Shown: piece by piece, positions 22,751 to 30,985 of the stretch
How positions within the stretch are numbered: position 1 is the stretch's first letter
How the letters are laid out: each line of letters opens with the position of its first letter
Notes under the pieces: model-generated
Told to the model about the DNA's origin: nothing
Databases searched by the model: none
The model's input: the letters and a program-made list of their open reading frames with translations, nothing else
Origin: Deltaproteobacteria bacterium
GTDB lineage: Bacteria; Myxococcota_A; UBA9042
Direction: 5' to 3'
Length of the DNA: 34,424 bases
Assembly (NCBI GenBank): GCA_020632665.1
Contig: JACKFC010000042.1
Coordinates: 1-34,424 of the forward strand
Program-made: the position numbers and the translations under genes

Positions 22751-23482
22751 GTGTCCGCAGCCCCCAGTCCACCAACGCCATCTTCGACGTCCGCCCGCGT
22801 GCGGCGCTTCGCCCTCGCTGTCGCCTTCGCGCTGCTCCTGCCGCCGGTGCTCGCTGGCGCGGCAGGATGGGAGAAGGTCGCCTCGGAGCGCGGCGTCCGC
22901 GTCTACATTCGCGAAGTTCCGGGGCGCGACGTGCCGCGCTTCAAGGGCGTCGCGACGATCGACGCCGACCCGCTGCTGCTGCTCGCCGTGCTCGCCGACG
23001 TCGAGCGGGCCTGCGAGTGGAACGCAGCTTGCGTTCACGCGCGCATGGTGCAGAAGCGCAGCGAATTCGACCTCGACTTCCACAACCGGCTCAAGGCGAC
23101 CTGGCCGGTCAGCGATCGTGACGCGGTCCTACGGACCTCGGCGCGGATCGAAGACGGCGGCAACCGCGTGTACGCCGAGTTTCGGGCGATCCAGAGCGCG
23201 CCGGCAGTGGCAAAGGGCGTGGTCCGCTTCCCGATGCTGCACGGTCGCTACACGATCCGCCGCAACGCCAAGGGCGGCAGCAACGTCGAATACGTGATCG
23301 ACGCCGATCCCGGCGGCTGGGTGCCGAATTGGTTCGTCAAATACGCGGTCAAGAACGTCCCGCTCGATACGCTCACTGGGCTGCGCCGGCAGGCGGCCAA
23401 ACGCGCGGCAGACTATGCCGGCTTCGTCGCGCGCCATCGCTCACCGCCGCCGCCGCCGCCGGCACCGCCGCATGCGCCCTGA
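22751..23482 (+). CDS. exported START-domain protein
   Basis: The 243-residue protein has an N-terminal signal peptide (RRFALAVAFALLLPPVLAGA). A START/SRPBCC lipid-binding fold follows: GWEKVASERGVRVYIREVPG, FKGVATIDADPLLLLAVLAD, WPVSDRDAVLRTSARIEDG, then a C-terminal helix region ending in LDTLTGLRRQAAKRAADY. START domains hold a hydrophobic ligand such as a sterol or phospholipid in a deep pocket. Export implies periplasmic or surface lipid binding or transfer. The C-terminus is a Pro-rich tail (RHRSPPPPPPAPPHAP). The GTG at 22751 is used. The next gene starts inside this one (11-nt overlap, 23472), so the two are probably translationally coupled. Confidence 0.85.
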   Translation: MSAAPSPPTPSSTSARVRRFALAVAFALLLPPVLAGAAGWEKVASERGVRVYIREVPGRDVPRFKGVATIDADPLLLLAVLADVERACEWNAACVHARMVQKRSEFDLDFHNRLKATWPVSDRDAVLRTSARIEDGGNRVYAEFRAIQSAPAVAKGVVRFPMLHGRYTIRRNAKGGSNVEYVIDADPGGWVPNWFVKYAVKNVPLDTLTGLRRQAAKRAADYAGFVARHRSPPPPPPAPPHAP

Positions 23483-24428
23483 GCACCCGCCCCGCCTCGC
23501 GCGACGACTCGTGGCGCTGCTGCCCGCCCTGCTCCTGGCGCTGCCCGAGCCCGCCGTGGCGGCCGAGCACCACCCGGCTGCCGCCGCGCTGCGCGCCGAT
23601 TTGTTGAAGATCGTCGAGCTGCGTGAACAGCGTGGCTGGGGCATCGATCACTACGAGATCGAGGGCATGCTGCCGGACGCCCTGCTCTCCTACTGCGCGG
23701 TTCCCGACGCCCAGCGTGCCGAAGCCCGCGATTGGATGACCGAAGACCTGCGCGCGACCCGCGCCCGCGTCGCTGCGAAGCAGGGCCTCGATGGCGACGC
23801 CTTGCGCGCGGCCCCGGCGGTGCTCTCGGCCTCCCGCGCGCTCGGCCTGATCGCGGCGGCCGCGGCAAAGGCCGGCCATTGCCCCTTCACCATCCCGCGG
23901 TCGAGCAATTTTCGCGGCCGGCAATTCGACGCCGAGGGCTTCACCCTGCACGCCGAAGGCGGCGGCCTGGCGAGCCTCGGCTCACGCGGCGGCGGCCTCC
24001 GCTTCGGTGGCGGCGGTGCCGGGCGGCTCTCGGTCGGGCACGGCCTCGGGCTGCGTCATCACGTCCGCGTCGGCGTCGAGCTCGGCGGCGCCGCCCTGAT
24101 CGACGAGAAGATCCGCGCCGACGATGTCGCCGTCGACTTCCTGCTCGCCGTGCCCATCGCGCTGCGCCGGCAGTGGGGCCCCTATCTCGCGGACTTCGAG
24201 CTCGCCGCAATCGCGCTCGGCAATCCGCTGATCGGTGAGACGGTGCGCTACGGCGGCCGCGCGGCGGTGCTGGTCGGTGTCTCGGCGCTGCGTGTGCGCA
24301 GCTTCCTGCCGTGGACCGGCCTCGTCGTGATGGGCGAGTGGGTCGCCCCGCGGGGCGGTGGCGATGCCTATTGGAGCCTGCGCGCCGGCATCCGCATCGG
24401 CTTCGGCTGGCGCATCAGCAACGGCTGA
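23472..24428 (+). CDS. exported beta-barrel-like protein of unknown function
   Basis: This 318-residue protein has a signal peptide (LVALLPALLLALPEPAVAA). A helical N-terminal region (about 35-145, LLKIVELREQRGWGIDHYEIEG) follows. The C-terminal half is rich in Gly and short alternating strands (GRLSVGHGLGLRHHVRVGVELG, LRAGIRIGFGWRISNG), ending in a terminal strand as in outer-membrane barrels. No family is recognised with confidence. The ATG at 23472 overlaps the end of the START-domain gene, suggesting the two products work together, perhaps with the barrel as outer-membrane partner of the lipid-binding protein. That link is an inference from coupling. It converges on the lipoprotein gene at 24451 across a shared inverted repeat. 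Confidence 0.7.
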   Translation: MRPEHPPRLARRLVALLPALLLALPEPAVAAEHHPAAAALRADLLKIVELREQRGWGIDHYEIEGMLPDALLSYCAVPDAQRAEARDWMTEDLRATRARVAAKQGLDGDALRAAPAVLSASRALGLIAAAAAKAGHCPFTIPRSSNFRGRQFDAEGFTLHAEGGGLASLGSRGGGLRFGGGGAGRLSVGHGLGLRHHVRVGVELGGAALIDEKIRADDVAVDFLLAVPIALRRQWGPYLADFELAAIALGNPLIGETVRYGGRAAVLVGVSALRVRSFLPWTGLVVMGEWVAPRGGGDAYWSLRAGIRIGFGWRISNG

Positions 24429-24455
24429 GCCGCTCCGGTTCCGTCGCTGCTCAGC
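24424..24455. terminator. inverted repeat spanning both stop codons of convergent genes
   Basis: GCTGAGC (24424-24430) and GCTCAGC (24449-24455) form a 7-bp stem around an 18-nt loop, and each arm contains the TGA stop of one of the two convergent genes. The two-fold layout fits a bidirectional terminator, although there is no T-tract. Confidence 0.4.
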
Positions 24456-24969
24456 GAATCGGCGCGCGCGTGGCCGGCGCGGCCCGCCAGGTCGTCTCGC
24501 CGCCGAGTTGGCGCTCGAAGGTCTGCTGCACGACGGCCTTGCCGTCTGGAGTCGGCACCGTCACGCGAAGCCAAGCGACGTGGTAGCGGCGCTCGTAGAA
24601 GTGCGGATCGTCGGCGGGCGGCAACGGAACGGCACGCAAGCCTTCGTCCGGACGCGTCGCAAGGGGCGCGACGACGGGTGCGCCTGCGGCGGGTCCCTCG
24701 ACTGCTGCCTGGGCCTCTGCAACCCGTGCCTCCGCAGCCGGCGCGAGCGCGGCCTCGAACGGAGCCTCCTCGCCCGACGCACTTGCTGCGTCGAGCAACG
24801 CGCCACCATCTGGTAGATGAATATCCAGACCAGACATCGGCAGCAGCGGAGCGTCGAAGCCCGCCTCTGCCTCGCACGCTGCGGTTCCGAGGCTCAATGC
24901 CGCAAGGAGCGCCGCGGCACCCAACGTCCGATTGCGGAACATCCAGTTGATATTCATCCATCCGAACAT
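24451..24969 (-). CDS. small putative lipoprotein of unknown function
   Basis: This 172-residue protein starts with a short basic region and a hydrophobic stretch (RTLGAAALLAALSLGTAAC), with a possible lipidated C32. The mature part is Ala/Glu/Pro-rich and probably extended, apart from a C-terminal segment with DDPHFYERRYHVAWLRVTVPT that could fold. No family is recognised. The ATG at 24969 has GAGGAG 5 nt upstream. It lies 71 nt after pyrD on the same strand and is the last gene of the minus-strand series. Whether it belongs to the pyrimidine operon or has its own promoter cannot be told. Confidence 0.7.
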   Translation of the reverse strand: MFGWMNINWMFRNRTLGAAALLAALSLGTAACEAEAGFDAPLLPMSGLDIHLPDGGALLDAASASGEEAPFEAALAPAAEARVAEAQAAVEGPAAGAPVVAPLATRPDEGLRAVPLPPADDPHFYERRYHVAWLRVTVPTPDGKAVVQQTFERQLGGETTWRAAPATRAPIR

Positions 24970-25040
24970 CGGGGCTCCTCGACGCACGCGGGGGGCGGCG
25001 CAGCGAGAGCCTGCCGATTCCCGCGCGGCACCGCGAGGAA

Positions 25041-26072
25041 TCAATGCAGGCCGCGCAACGCGGCGGCGACCTCGTGGACCAGAGCGGGCCCGCGATAGAC
25101 GAGTCCGGTGTAGAGCTGGACCAGGTCGGCGCCGAGCTCGCGCCGGATGCGGGCGTCGTCAGCGCTGGTGACGCCACCGACGGCGATGACGGCGAGCTTG
25201 CCGTCGGCGCGCTGCACGACCCGCTGCAGAACCCGACGCGCCAAGGCTTCGAGCGGTTGGCCCGAGAGTCCACCGGTCTGCCCGGCGTGCGGACTGCGCA
25301 GCCCTTCGCGGGCGAGCGTCGTATTGCTGGCGATGATGCCATCCGCGCCGGCTTCGAGGGCCGCCTCGACCGCGGCGTCGATCCCGGCTTCGTCGAGATC
25401 CGGTGCGATCTTCACCGCGACCGGGAGCGGTCGATCCAGCGCGTCGCGCGCCGCGGTCACCGCCTGCACCAAGGCACGGAGCTCGTCCTTGCGCTGCAGC
25501 GCGCGCAGGCCCGGCGTATTCGGCGAGCTGACGTTGATCGCGGCGTAATCGCAGCGGGGCCCGAGGGCGCGAAGGACGCCGACGTAATCCTCGGCGGCGC
25601 GCTCGTTCGGCGTGTCCTTGTTGCGGCCGAGGTTCACGCCGAGCACGACGTCGGCGCGCCCCGGACCGAGCAGACGCGGCAACGCGGCGGCCATGCCCTC
25701 GCCGGGGAATCCCATGCGGTTGATGACGGCGCGATCTTCCGGCAGGCGGAAGATGCGCGGCTTCGGGTTGCCCGGCTGCGGTCGCGGCGTGATGGTTCCA
25801 ACCTCGACGTGGCCGAAGCCCATGCAAGCGAGTCCGGGCCAGGCGCGGGCGTCCTTGTCCCAGCCGGCGGCGAGGCCGACCCGGTTGCGGAAGCGCAGCC
25901 CCATCACCGTCACCGGATCGTCGATGGGCGCGTCGAAACCGAGACGGAGCAAGGGACGCCCGACGCCGCTGCGTCCGAGGCGCTGCAGGATCGCCAGCGC
26001 CACCGCGTGCGCCCGCTCGGGGTCGAGGCGAAAGAGCAGCGCCTTGAGCAAGGGCCAGGGCAGCAGCCGCAT
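25041..26072 (-). CDS. pyrD: dihydroorotate dehydrogenase (quinone), class 2
   Basis: The 343-residue FMN enzyme oxidises dihydroorotate to orotate, passing electrons to membrane quinone. Class 2 marks are present: an N-terminal helical membrane-association segment (KALLFRLDPERAHAVALAIL), GLAAGWDKDA for FMN, GHVEVGTITPRPQPGNPKPR, NRMGFP, the catalytic serine in NVSSPNTPGLR (about 182-183), IASNTT, and GGVTSADDA near the end. The length is normal. The ATG at 26072 overlaps the stop of the pyrF-pyrE fusion (TGATG, one base shared), so translation is coupled. With the upstream pyrB and fusion genes, this supplies de novo UMP synthesis except for carbamoyl phosphate synthase and dihydroorotase. 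Confidence 0.97.
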   Translation of the reverse strand: MRLLPWPLLKALLFRLDPERAHAVALAILQRLGRSGVGRPLLRLGFDAPIDDPVTVMGLRFRNRVGLAAGWDKDARAWPGLACMGFGHVEVGTITPRPQPGNPKPRIFRLPEDRAVINRMGFPGEGMAAALPRLLGPGRADVVLGVNLGRNKDTPNERAAEDYVGVLRALGPRCDYAAINVSSPNTPGLRALQRKDELRALVQAVTAARDALDRPLPVAVKIAPDLDEAGIDAAVEAALEAGADGIIASNTTLAREGLRSPHAGQTGGLSGQPLEALARRVLQRVVQRADGKLAVIAVGGVTSADDARIRRELGADLVQLYTGLVYRGPALVHEVAAALRGLH

Positions 26073-27517
26073 CAGCCGGCGCTCGCGTCGAGGAAGGCCA
26101 GCACTTCGGCGTAGCCATCGGCGTCGAGACGACCGGTGTCGCGCCAGCGACGCAGCAGCGCGCGGAGGTGGAAGACGGCGTGCAGCCGAACGCCCTGCTC
26201 TGCCAGCCGGTCTGCGGCGCCCGAGCCACGGTCGACCAGCACCAACAGGTCCTCCGCCAGCAGCCCCGCGTCGCGCAACACGGGCAGCAGCTCGAGGGCG
26301 CTGGTGCCGCGGGTCGCGAGGTCGTCGAGCAGGACGACACGCTCACCGGGATGGAAGGGCCCCTCCACCGCCGCGCCGGTGCCGTGCGCCTTGCGCTCCT
26401 TGCGCGGGAAGACGAGCGGCACCCCGGCAGCGAGCGAGAGCGCCGTCCCGATTGGCAGGCCGGCCATCGGCAGCGCGGCGATGCGCTCGCAGTTCAGCGT
26501 CGCGAGGCGGGCAGCGAGGGCACGTCCTGCGTCGGCCAGCAAGCGCGGGTGGCCGCAGAGCGTCCGCAAGTCGAGGTAGATCGGCGATTGCAGGCCCGAC
26601 TTCAGGCGGAACGAGCCGAATCGCACGGCGCCGCAGTCGAAGAGCGCGTCGGCGAGCGCGGGATCGGCGAACTCGGCGCCGGCGCCCCCGGCCACCGACC
26701 CAATAGAGGTGGTCGGATCGGCCATGGCTACCGCGGCTGACGCGGAGGCCGCTGCCCTGCCCTGATCGCGCAACGCTGCAGCGGCAGCGCCGACGTCGGC
26801 GGCGTTCCACAGCGCCCGCGAGACCGGTAGCAGCAGATGATGGCCCTCCGCGGCGCGCGTCGTGGCCTGCAGGTCGCCGCCTTGCGCGCCCACCCCCGGG
26901 CAGAGCAGCCACGCCGTCGGCGCCAGCGCCCGCGCCTGTGCGACTGCGGCCGGAGCGGTCGCACCGACGACGAAGCCGACGCGCGGCTCGTTCGACCATT
27001 GCCGCACCAGCTCCTGCCAGAGTTGGCGCTGGCGGCCGTCGCGGCCGACGCAGGGCAGCGCTTGCAGCGCGGTCGCGCTGGCATTCGAGGTCCGGGCCAG
27101 CAGCAACGCGTCCAGCCCAGCGTCGAGGAAGGGGCGGACGGCGTCTTCGCCCATCCAGGCGTTCAGCGTCACGACGTCGGCGCCGACCTCGCGCGCGGCC
27201 ACGGCATAGGCCGCGGCGGTGCTGCTGATATCGCCGCGCTTGACGTCGAGCACCACGGGCAAACCCAGCGCCCGGGCGTCCGAACACACCTCGGCGAGCA
27301 GCGTGTGCCCCGCAGCGCCGCGGGCCTCGAAGAAGGCGGCGTTCGGCTTCACCGCGGCGACGGCGGGGGCGGCGGCGCGCATCTTCGCCGCGATCTCGGC
27401 GCGCAGCGTGGCGAGGTCGCGTGTGTCGGCGAGCGGCGGATCGATCCCCAGCACGACAACCGAATCGATCGACTGCTGCCGCGCGGCGATGGCGGCGAGG
27501 CCGCGCGGCGCCGTCAT
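26072..27517 (-). CDS. pyrF-pyrE: bifunctional orotidine-5'-phosphate decarboxylase / orotate phosphoribosyltransferase
   Basis: This 481-residue fusion joins two UMP-synthesis enzymes in the order decarboxylase, then transferase. The N-terminal part (1-265) is a type-2 OMP decarboxylase: VVLGIDPP, VKPNAAFFE, and the catalytic DVKRGDISSTA (D91, K93, D96), then LLCPGVGAQGG. The C-terminal part (about 283-481) is orotate phosphoribosyltransferase: SGLQSPIYLDLR, PRKERKAHGTG (phosphate-loop Lys), and the PRPP-binding VVLLDDLATRGTSALE (394-409). Decarboxylase-first fusions are known from some bacteria and from kinetoplastids, and are the reverse of animal UMP synthase. Fusion should channel OMP between the sites. 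The ATG at 27517 overlaps the pyrB stop by four bases (ATGA). Neither half lacks a key residue. Confidence 0.95.
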   Translation of the reverse strand: MTAPRGLAAIAARQQSIDSVVVLGIDPPLADTRDLATLRAEIAAKMRAAAPAVAAVKPNAAFFEARGAAGHTLLAEVCSDARALGLPVVLDVKRGDISSTAAAYAVAAREVGADVVTLNAWMGEDAVRPFLDAGLDALLLARTSNASATALQALPCVGRDGRQRQLWQELVRQWSNEPRVGFVVGATAPAAVAQARALAPTAWLLCPGVGAQGGDLQATTRAAEGHHLLLPVSRALWNAADVGAAAAALRDQGRAAASASAAVAMADPTTSIGSVAGGAGAEFADPALADALFDCGAVRFGSFRLKSGLQSPIYLDLRTLCGHPRLLADAGRALAARLATLNCERIAALPMAGLPIGTALSLAAGVPLVFPRKERKAHGTGAAVEGPFHPGERVVLLDDLATRGTSALELLPVLRDAGLLAEDLLVLVDRGSGAADRLAEQGVRLHAVFHLRALLRRWRDTGRLDADGYAEVLAFLDASAG

Positions 27518-28497
27518 GCCTTGCCCAGGACCATGGCGAGCAGCGCCATGCGCACGTAGAGGCCGTATTCCATCTGCCGGAAATAGGCGGCCCGCGGGTC
27601 GTCGTCGACCTCCATCGCGATCTCGCCGACCCGCGGCAGTGGGTGCATCAGCACCATATTCGGCTTGGCGCGGCTCATCGTGTCGCGGTCGATGACGTAG
27701 GCGCCCTTGACCGACTCGTAGTGGGCGAGGTCGTCGAAGCGCTCCTTCTGCACCCGCGTGACGTAGAGCACGTCCGATTGGCCGAGCACGTCGTCGAGCG
27801 CTTCGGTCTCCTCGTAGCGGATGCCAGCCTCGTCGAGCTCGGCTTTGACCTTCTCGGGCAGGCGCAACGAGTCGGGGCTGACGAAGCGGAGCTGGACGTC
27901 GTATTGGCAGAGCAGGCGCGCGAGCGAATGCACCGTGCGGCCGTATTTCAGGTCGCCGAGCATCGTCACGGTCAGGCCGTCGACGGTGCCGAGCTCCTCG
28001 TGGATCGTGAAGAGGTCGAGCAACGCCTGGGTCGGGTGCTCACCGGGGCCGTCGCCGGCGTTGATCACCGGCTTGCGGGCGTAGCGTGCCGCCTCGGCCG
28101 CCGCGCCGAGGCTCGGGTGGCGCAGCACGATGACGTCGGCGTAGCACTCCAGGGTCCGCACCGTGTCGGGCAGGCTCTCGCCCTTGGCGACAGAGGAGTA
28201 GTGCACCTCGGAGATCGGGATCACCGATCCGCCCAAGCGCTCCATCGCCGCGGTGAAGCTGGACATCGTGCGCGTCGAGGGCTCGTAGAAGAGGTTGGCG
28301 AGGATCTTGCCCTTGAGCAGGTCGAACGAGCCGACGCGGGCGACCATCTCCCGCATCTCGTGCGCGACACCGAAGACGTCGTGCAGATCCGCACGCCGAA
28401 ACTGGCCGACACCGAGAATATCCTTGCCGTAGAAGGGCGCCTCCTGGCGATCCCCGAACGGGAGGTGTCGGTTGGGGGTCAGTCGGTTGCGCGCCAC
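27514..28497 (-). CDS. pyrB: aspartate carbamoyltransferase catalytic subunit
   Basis: This 327-residue enzyme condenses carbamoyl phosphate with aspartate, the first committed step of pyrimidine synthesis. The carbamoyl-phosphate loop YEPSTRTMSSF (STRT at 74-77), the SVAKGES loop, NAGDGPGEHPTQALLD, and MHPLPRVGEI are all present. There is no regulatory pyrI gene here. I chose the GTG at 28497 because AGGAGG lies 4 nt before it and the product then matches the short N-terminus of the family. The frame is open far upstream into the protease gene without coding evidence. The protease stop (28506-28508) is only 8 nt upstream, so pyrB translation may reuse ribosomes ending there. Confidence 0.95.
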   Translation of the reverse strand: MARNRLTPNRHLPFGDRQEAPFYGKDILGVGQFRRADLHDVFGVAHEMREMVARVGSFDLLKGKILANLFYEPSTRTMSSFTAAMERLGGSVIPISEVHYSSVAKGESLPDTVRTLECYADVIVLRHPSLGAAAEAARYARKPVINAGDGPGEHPTQALLDLFTIHEELGTVDGLTVTMLGDLKYGRTVHSLARLLCQYDVQLRFVSPDSLRLPEKVKAELDEAGIRYEETEALDDVLGQSDVLYVTRVQKERFDDLAHYESVKGAYVIDRDTMSRAKPNMVLMHPLPRVGEIAMEVDDDPRAAYFRQMEYGLYVRMALLAMVLGKA

Positions 28498-28501
28498 GTC
28501 G

Positions 28502-28507
28502 CCTCCT
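28502..28507 (-). promoter_or_regulatory. pyrB ribosome binding site, overlapping the protease stop codon
   Basis: Read on the minus strand, AGGAGG lies 4 nt before the pyrB GTG and overlaps the TAG stop of the metalloprotease gene. A promoter directly upstream of pyrB would have to lie inside the protease gene. Confidence 0.75.
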
Positions 28508-30197
28508 ACTCGCACGAGCGCAGGTTGGGTCCGCTCGGCATGGATTTGTGGATCGTCACTTCCATTCGCGTGACGCGAGCGGTGTTCTGACCTTGGTTCA
28601 GCGGGAGGACGAAGAGCTTGCCGTCGGCGCCGCCGATGCATTTGCCGGCGAGGGTCAGCGACTGCCAGGCGATATCGCCGGGATCCGGCGACATCGGCAG
28701 CACCGCGCGGGCCGTGATGCTGGTGTCGACGAAGTTCACCGTCGGCGGGTCGGCGGGCTTGACCGCGATCGCCGTCGCCGGCTGGCTGAAGAAGCCCTGC
28801 GCCTCGGCCTGCCACCGCAAGGTCACCGCCTTGGTGCCGCTGGGCAGCACGACGTAGAACTGCAGGTGTCCGGGTACGCCGTCGGGGAAGGCCGCGTTGC
28901 CGCCGAATTCCTGCTTGCCCATCATCGAATAGGCCACCTTGTCGGGGCTCTCCTCGACCTTCCAAGCCTTCCATTCCTTGATCCGCTGGCAGGTGTCGAC
29001 GCCGTGCTCCTTCAGGATCTTGGCGAAGGTCCCGGCCATGACGGCGTCTTCGGCCTCGGCCTCGGCGATCATCAACTGGGCGGCGGCAGCCATCGTGGTC
29101 GACTTGGTGAACGCCTGCAGCGCGCGCAGGATCACGGCGTCGGCCCGGTCGGGACCGACCGCAGCGCGGATCCGCCACAGCGCAGACGAGAGGACACGGC
29201 CGTCGGCGTGGATCTCGCCGGTGAGGTCATCGGGGCACGTCCGCGTCACAGAGAGGTCGCGCACCATATGCGGCCCGGCGAACGAGATGCCGTAGGCGCC
29301 GATGACGGGGTGGTTGGTCATGGTCGCGGCGAAATAGTCGGCGAAGCCCTCGTTCATCGCGCCCGGCATGTGGTCGAGGCCGTAGACGTCCGGGAGCATC
29401 GAGGCCAGCCGCGTCGTGCCGATCATCGCGTGCGTATACTCGTGGTAGATGACGCTGGCGTCGTAGGAGAGGTCGGTCTGGCCGTATTGGCCGAAGATGA
29501 TCGCGCCCTGGTCCCGCGGCGGCAGCTTGAACGCGGCGAAGCCCTCTTTCGGCACGAAGGCGGCGTTGGGATAGCCCTGCCAGCCGGGCGGCGAGCCGAC
29601 CAGCACCGCGATATCGGGCTCGATATAGAGGTTCACGTTGACCAGCGCGTCGAGCGGATAGTCGAGGTCGGTCAAGCCGAACTGGCCCTTGAAGTAGCCG
29701 TGGGCCTGATGCACGTGGTGGTACATCTGCACTTCGGCGAAGGCGTCGTTCGGATCGCTCGCGTCTGCCGGCGGGTCGATGTGCAGCCAAGTCCCGTCGG
29801 CGCCAGCCTTCGCGGTGTGCACCTCCTTGCAGAAGGCGCCGACCTTCTGGTTGAACCGCACGATCTCCTCGCCGCCTTGCTCGTTCAGGCAATTCTTCAC
29901 GTCGGCGTAGGGGCCGGCGAGGCCGGCGCTCGGATCGGTCGGCGCGACGAGCGTGATCTCGGTCGTCTGCCCTTGATCGGTCAGCGGATCGTGGAGGTAG
30001 ACCTTGGCGCGCGGGATGGCTGCTGCGGAGTCGGTGCCGGTCGCGTCGGAGCCGCCCGCGGTTGCGTCGCTCGAGGCGTCGTCGCTGACGCCAGCGCCCT
30101 GCCCGGCCGTGGTTCCGGGTGCGGGATCCGAGCCACAGGCCGTGGCCGCCACGATCGCCGCGCCGACGAGCCAGACGCGCGTGTGCAGTCGCTTCAT
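28506..30197 (-). CDS. M36 (fungalysin)-like zinc metalloprotease lipoprotein without its own propeptide
   Basis: The 563-residue exported protein has a signal sequence with possible lipidation at C21 (VAATACGS) and an Asp/Ser/Thr/Gly linker (24-60). Its catalytic domain contains the zinc motif HEYTH (252-256) followed by NEGFADYFAAT with the third ligand E283. The 26-residue interval between the second His and this Glu is longer than in thermolysin and fits the M36/fungalysin type. The C-terminal ~150 residues are beta-rich. M36 and M4 enzymes normally carry an FTP propeptide before the catalytic domain; none is present here, and the gene immediately upstream encodes one. The ATG at 30197 overlaps that gene's stop (ATGA). 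The Asp-rich linker resembles those of three other lipoproteins in the window. Confidence 0.85.
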   Translation of the reverse strand: MKRLHTRVWLVGAAIVAATACGSDPAPGTTAGQGAGVSDDASSDATAGGSDATGTDSAAAIPRAKVYLHDPLTDQGQTTEITLVAPTDPSAGLAGPYADVKNCLNEQGGEEIVRFNQKVGAFCKEVHTAKAGADGTWLHIDPPADASDPNDAFAEVQMYHHVHQAHGYFKGQFGLTDLDYPLDALVNVNLYIEPDIAVLVGSPPGWQGYPNAAFVPKEGFAAFKLPPRDQGAIIFGQYGQTDLSYDASVIYHEYTHAMIGTTRLASMLPDVYGLDHMPGAMNEGFADYFAATMTNHPVIGAYGISFAGPHMVRDLSVTRTCPDDLTGEIHADGRVLSSALWRIRAAVGPDRADAVILRALQAFTKSTTMAAAAQLMIAEAEAEDAVMAGTFAKILKEHGVDTCQRIKEWKAWKVEESPDKVAYSMMGKQEFGGNAAFPDGVPGHLQFYVVLPSGTKAVTLRWQAEAQGFFSQPATAIAVKPADPPTVNFVDTSITARAVLPMSPDPGDIAWQSLTLAGKCIGGADGKLFVLPLNQGQNTARVTRMEVTIHKSMPSGPNLRSCE

Positions 30198-30919
30198 CGG
30201 ATCACCCGCTCGGTCTGAGCGACCACGGCGCCGGTCGTGGCGTCGACCAAGACCCGGACGTGCGAGGCGCCAGCGACCACCACCGTATCGACCATCCAGA
30301 CCCGCACCGGGCGGCCGGCCGGCTGCCAAATCGCCGCGATGGGGGTCGCCAGCGCCGCATTGGCCATCCGCGGCAGGGCGCGCACCGCTGCGCTGGCCGT
30401 CGCCGCGCTGATCTTCGCGTCGGGGATGGCCGCAAGGGCGGGCAGGTCCGAGACCAGGGCGAAGACGCGCTGCTCCGCGTCGAGGCTGACGCTGAGGCTG
30501 CGGTCGAGCAGCGGCAGATCGGCGACCAACGCCTCGAAGCGCACCACGGTGCGGCCATGGCTCTGCGAGACGCCCGCCTCACGCAGCTGCCTCGCGGCGC
30601 CGCCGATCAGCGCCGGGTGCGCGAGCAGGAAACTCCGAGCACGCGCGGTTGGGCTTTCGCCCTGGGTCGGCACGGCGAGCCCGGCGATCAGCGCAGGCAA
30701 GCGGCCGTCACGTTGCCAGGCGAGGCGGAGGCGCGGAGCGCGGGCGCGCAGGGCCGCGATCGTCTGCTCGGCGGCGAGGTGCGCGGGGTCGGCAGTGTGC
30801 GTCGTCGGCGGGCCGTCGCGGACCGCGCCTGTCGCCGCCGCAGCGCCTTTCGGCATCAGGCTCGCTGCGGCCAATGCGAGGCAGAGCAAGGAGATTCGGA
30901 ACGGACGCGGATGCTGCAC
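30194..30919 (-). CDS. stand-alone FTP/PepSY-like propeptide protein, exported
   Basis: This 241-residue protein has a signal peptide (ISLLCLALAAASLMPKGAAA). Its body matches the FTP (fungalysin/thermolysin propeptide) and PepSY region: ARSFLLAHPALIG, GRTVVRFEALVADLPLLDRSLSVSLDAEQRVFALVSDL, then a second alpha/beta unit ending in RVLVDATTGAVVAQ. FTP domains fold their protease in cis and inhibit it until cleaved; here the domain is encoded as its own protein with no catalytic domain. I chose GTG 30919 because GGGAGG lies 5 nt upstream. A GTG at 30925 overlaps that site. The stop overlaps the protease start by four bases, so the two are made together. Confidence 0.8.
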   Translation of the reverse strand: MQHPRPFRISLLCLALAAASLMPKGAAAATGAVRDGPPTTHTADPAHLAAEQTIAALRARAPRLRLAWQRDGRLPALIAGLAVPTQGESPTARARSFLLAHPALIGGAARQLREAGVSQSHGRTVVRFEALVADLPLLDRSLSVSLDAEQRVFALVSDLPALAAIPDAKISAATASAAVRALPRMANAALATPIAAIWQPAGRPVRVWMVDTVVVAGASHVRVLVDATTGAVVAQTERVIR

Positions 30920-30985
30920 GGCCACCTCCCGGGCAAGGCGCGGGGAGGCTAGCAGAGCCGTGGTGCGCTGTCGCCTGCTCGAGAC

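Noticed and set aside
27514..29178. An N-terminally extended pyrB frame reaching into the protease gene
   Set aside because: The extension has no family similarity and overlaps the protease coding sequence. The GTG at 28497 has a proper AGGAGG and gives the normal length.
28548..30218. A 556-codon plus-strand open frame opposite the metalloprotease
   Set aside because: It is a GC-driven shadow; the minus strand carries the HEYTH/NEGFADY motifs and a signal sequence.
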